DNA from: Kiritimatiellia bacterium
Lineage (GTDB): Bacteria; Verrucomicrobiota; Kiritimatiellia; RFP12; JAAYLN01
Assembly (NCBI GenBank): GCA_028718445.1
Contig: JAQULY010000002.1
Coordinates: 1-36,847, forward strand
DNA: 36,847 nucleotides
Reading direction: 5' to 3'
Shown: piece after piece, positions 35,969 through 36,847 of the stretch
Position numbering within the stretch: position 1 is the stretch's first letter
Layout of the letters: every line of letters starts with the position of its first letter
The notes under the pieces: model-generated
The model's input: only the letters and a program-made list of their open reading frames with translations
Told to the model about the DNA's origin: nothing
Databases searched by the model: none
Position numbers and translations under genes: made by a program

Positions 35969-36289
35969 TCAGACCATGAGGAGGAGTAACAGTAGGTACG
36001 CCGCCAGCAAGCCGATCGGCAGCACTGGACTACCGGCCTCCTCTTTCGTGACAGCGACCCGCCAGGCGACACAGCCGACAACTACCGCCACGATCGCGGC
36101 GAGTTCGAGTGCATAGCCCGTTCGGAGATATCCATCGCTTGCTGTTCTCGCCACCGCCCGAAGCGCCTGGTCACCTGCAATTGCCTTGGCTCTCACCAAG
36201 GTGGCGCTGCCGTAGCACCACTTGGCCAGCCCTTCCATAGTGAGTGCCACTGCCAATGATACGCGGCAAGTTGTCCGTGGGCGTTTCAC
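35969..36289 (-). CDS. Hypothetical membrane protein (cassette)
   Basis: Two hydrophobic stretches: LELAAIVAVVVGCVAW, LPIGLLAAYLLLLLLMV. Confidence 0.65.
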   Translation of the reverse strand: MKRPRTTCRVSLAVALTMEGLAKWCYGSATLVRAKAIAGDQALRAVARTASDGYLRTGYALELAAIVAVVVGCVAWRVAVTKEEAGSPVLPIGLLAAYLLLLLLMV

Positions 36290-36299
36290 TTCATTCTTT

Positions 36300-36362
36300 G
36301 CACAACGTCCGGACTCTGCCTGAGCCGCGCTAGCGGCGATAGGCAGGAGGCCGTGGTTCGGA
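36300..36362 (-). other. attC site L (R'' TCCGAAC / R' GTTGTGC)
   Basis: CGGCCTCCTGCCTATCGCCGC / GCGCGGCTCAGGCAGAGTCCG hairpin. Confidence 0.9.
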
Positions 36363-36364
36363 CC

Positions 36365-36709
36365 TCATTTCTGTTCCCCAATGATCTGCCGATCTTTCGT
36401 AATGTCGATCTCGGCATGGTTCCCGTATGCACCGCCGCCACCGGTCACATAGCCGAAGTTCGTTGTCATCGATGTGCCGTCAACCAGTCGGACATCAACC
36501 TGAAATCCGCTGTCATGCTTGACTGAGAAGCGTCCCGATTTCGATCCGGCGTCAGGAATGTCGCTGAAGCGATGACTCTCACCACACACGGTCACGAGGA
36601 CCTCTTGCGCGGTGACCCCCGAGTTGTTGGTGACGACCATCTCGTTTGACACCTTCGCGCATGACGCGAGGGCCAGACAGGCAACTAGCGTGACAAAGGT
36701 TCTTCTCAT
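36365..36709 (-). CDS. Hypothetical lipoprotein (cassette)
   Basis: MRRTFVTLVACLALASCAKVSNE lipobox. Confidence 0.75.
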   Translation of the reverse strand: MRRTFVTLVACLALASCAKVSNEMVVTNNSGVTAQEVLVTVCGESHRFSDIPDAGSKSGRFSVKHDSGFQVDVRLVDGTSMTTNFGYVTGGGGAYGNHAEIDITKDRQIIGEQK

Positions 36710-36718
36710 CTCTTCCTG

Positions 36719-36789
36719 TCCGAACGTCCACGCTCTCCCTCACCTTGACCGTCCGCGGCAAGGTGTAGGTGAGTAGCGTGTTGTTGGGC
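36719..36789 (-). other. attC site M (R'' GCCCAAC / R' GTTCGGA)
   Basis: CACGCTACTCACCT...AAGGTGAGGGAGAGCGTG hairpin; R'' fits RYYYAAC. Confidence 0.9.
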
Positions 36790-36847
36790 CATCTTGCCTC
36801 ATTGCTGTGCCCGGAGTCCATCCCGCAGTTTCTCCGCAATCCGATCC

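Larger units (their letters stand above)
24229..36847 (-). mobile_element. Integron gene-cassette array (or CALIN); genes transcribed right to left; integrase not in window
   Basis: Unidirectional small genes separated by imperfect palindromes bounded by AAC...GTT boxes; R'(cassette start)/R''(cassette end) 7-mers exactly complementary for eleven cassettes. Confidence 0.88.

Noticed and set aside
33546-35979. Plus-strand ORFs in repeats A and B (MRGSLVVRI..., MLWGSAMRQRR...)
   Set aside because: Conserved only because the DNA repeat is conserved; differences are mostly non-synonymous and frames diverge at the ends.
1-36847. tRNA/rRNA genes
   Set aside because: None recognised by eye on either strand; tRNAscan would be needed to exclude them formally.

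Overview
The window has two parts. (1) About 1-24.0 kb is a GC-rich chromosomal region. It holds the end of a DUF-type CDS, pdxJ and a ceramidase-like protein, then a carbohydrate-catabolism locus: GH116-like, DUF6259-like, two GntR-type regulators, GH95-like, an FGE-fold protein, a large secreted multidomain DUF6259-like enzyme, a URO-D-family protein, a pectate-lyase-superfamily beta-helix, a GH29 fucosidase and a C45-type peptidase. (2) About 24.2-36.8 kb reads as an integron gene-cassette array, or a CALIN if no integrase is adjacent. Small, mostly unknown genes all lie on the minus strand and are separated by 62-78 bp imperfect palindromes that behave like attC sites. For eleven cassettes the 7-mer at the cassette start (R') is the exact reverse complement of the 7-mer at its end (R''), which is the diagnostic cassette signature. 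No integrase is in the window; polarity puts it beyond the right edge. The most notable cassette carries a radical SAM/SPASM enzyme overlapping by 11 bp a small ORF whose C-terminal ~46 residues contain about twelve aromatic-X-acidic tripeptides (HSD, HTD, YEE, YSE, HTE, YDD, HRE, WGD, WTD and others). This is a candidate cyclophane (triceptide-like) RiPP system carried on a mobile cassette. Other notable items are two ~360 bp near-identical repeats abutting cassette genes, a signal peptidase I homologue with Ala in place of the Ser nucleophile and in-frame palindromes, an internally deleted IS200-like/RAYT remnant inside REP-like hairpins, mirror-image possibly leaderless promoters, and a heptanucleotide repeat inside a 1332-aa enzyme gene. 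All family calls are from motif recognition by eye; no database search was run.
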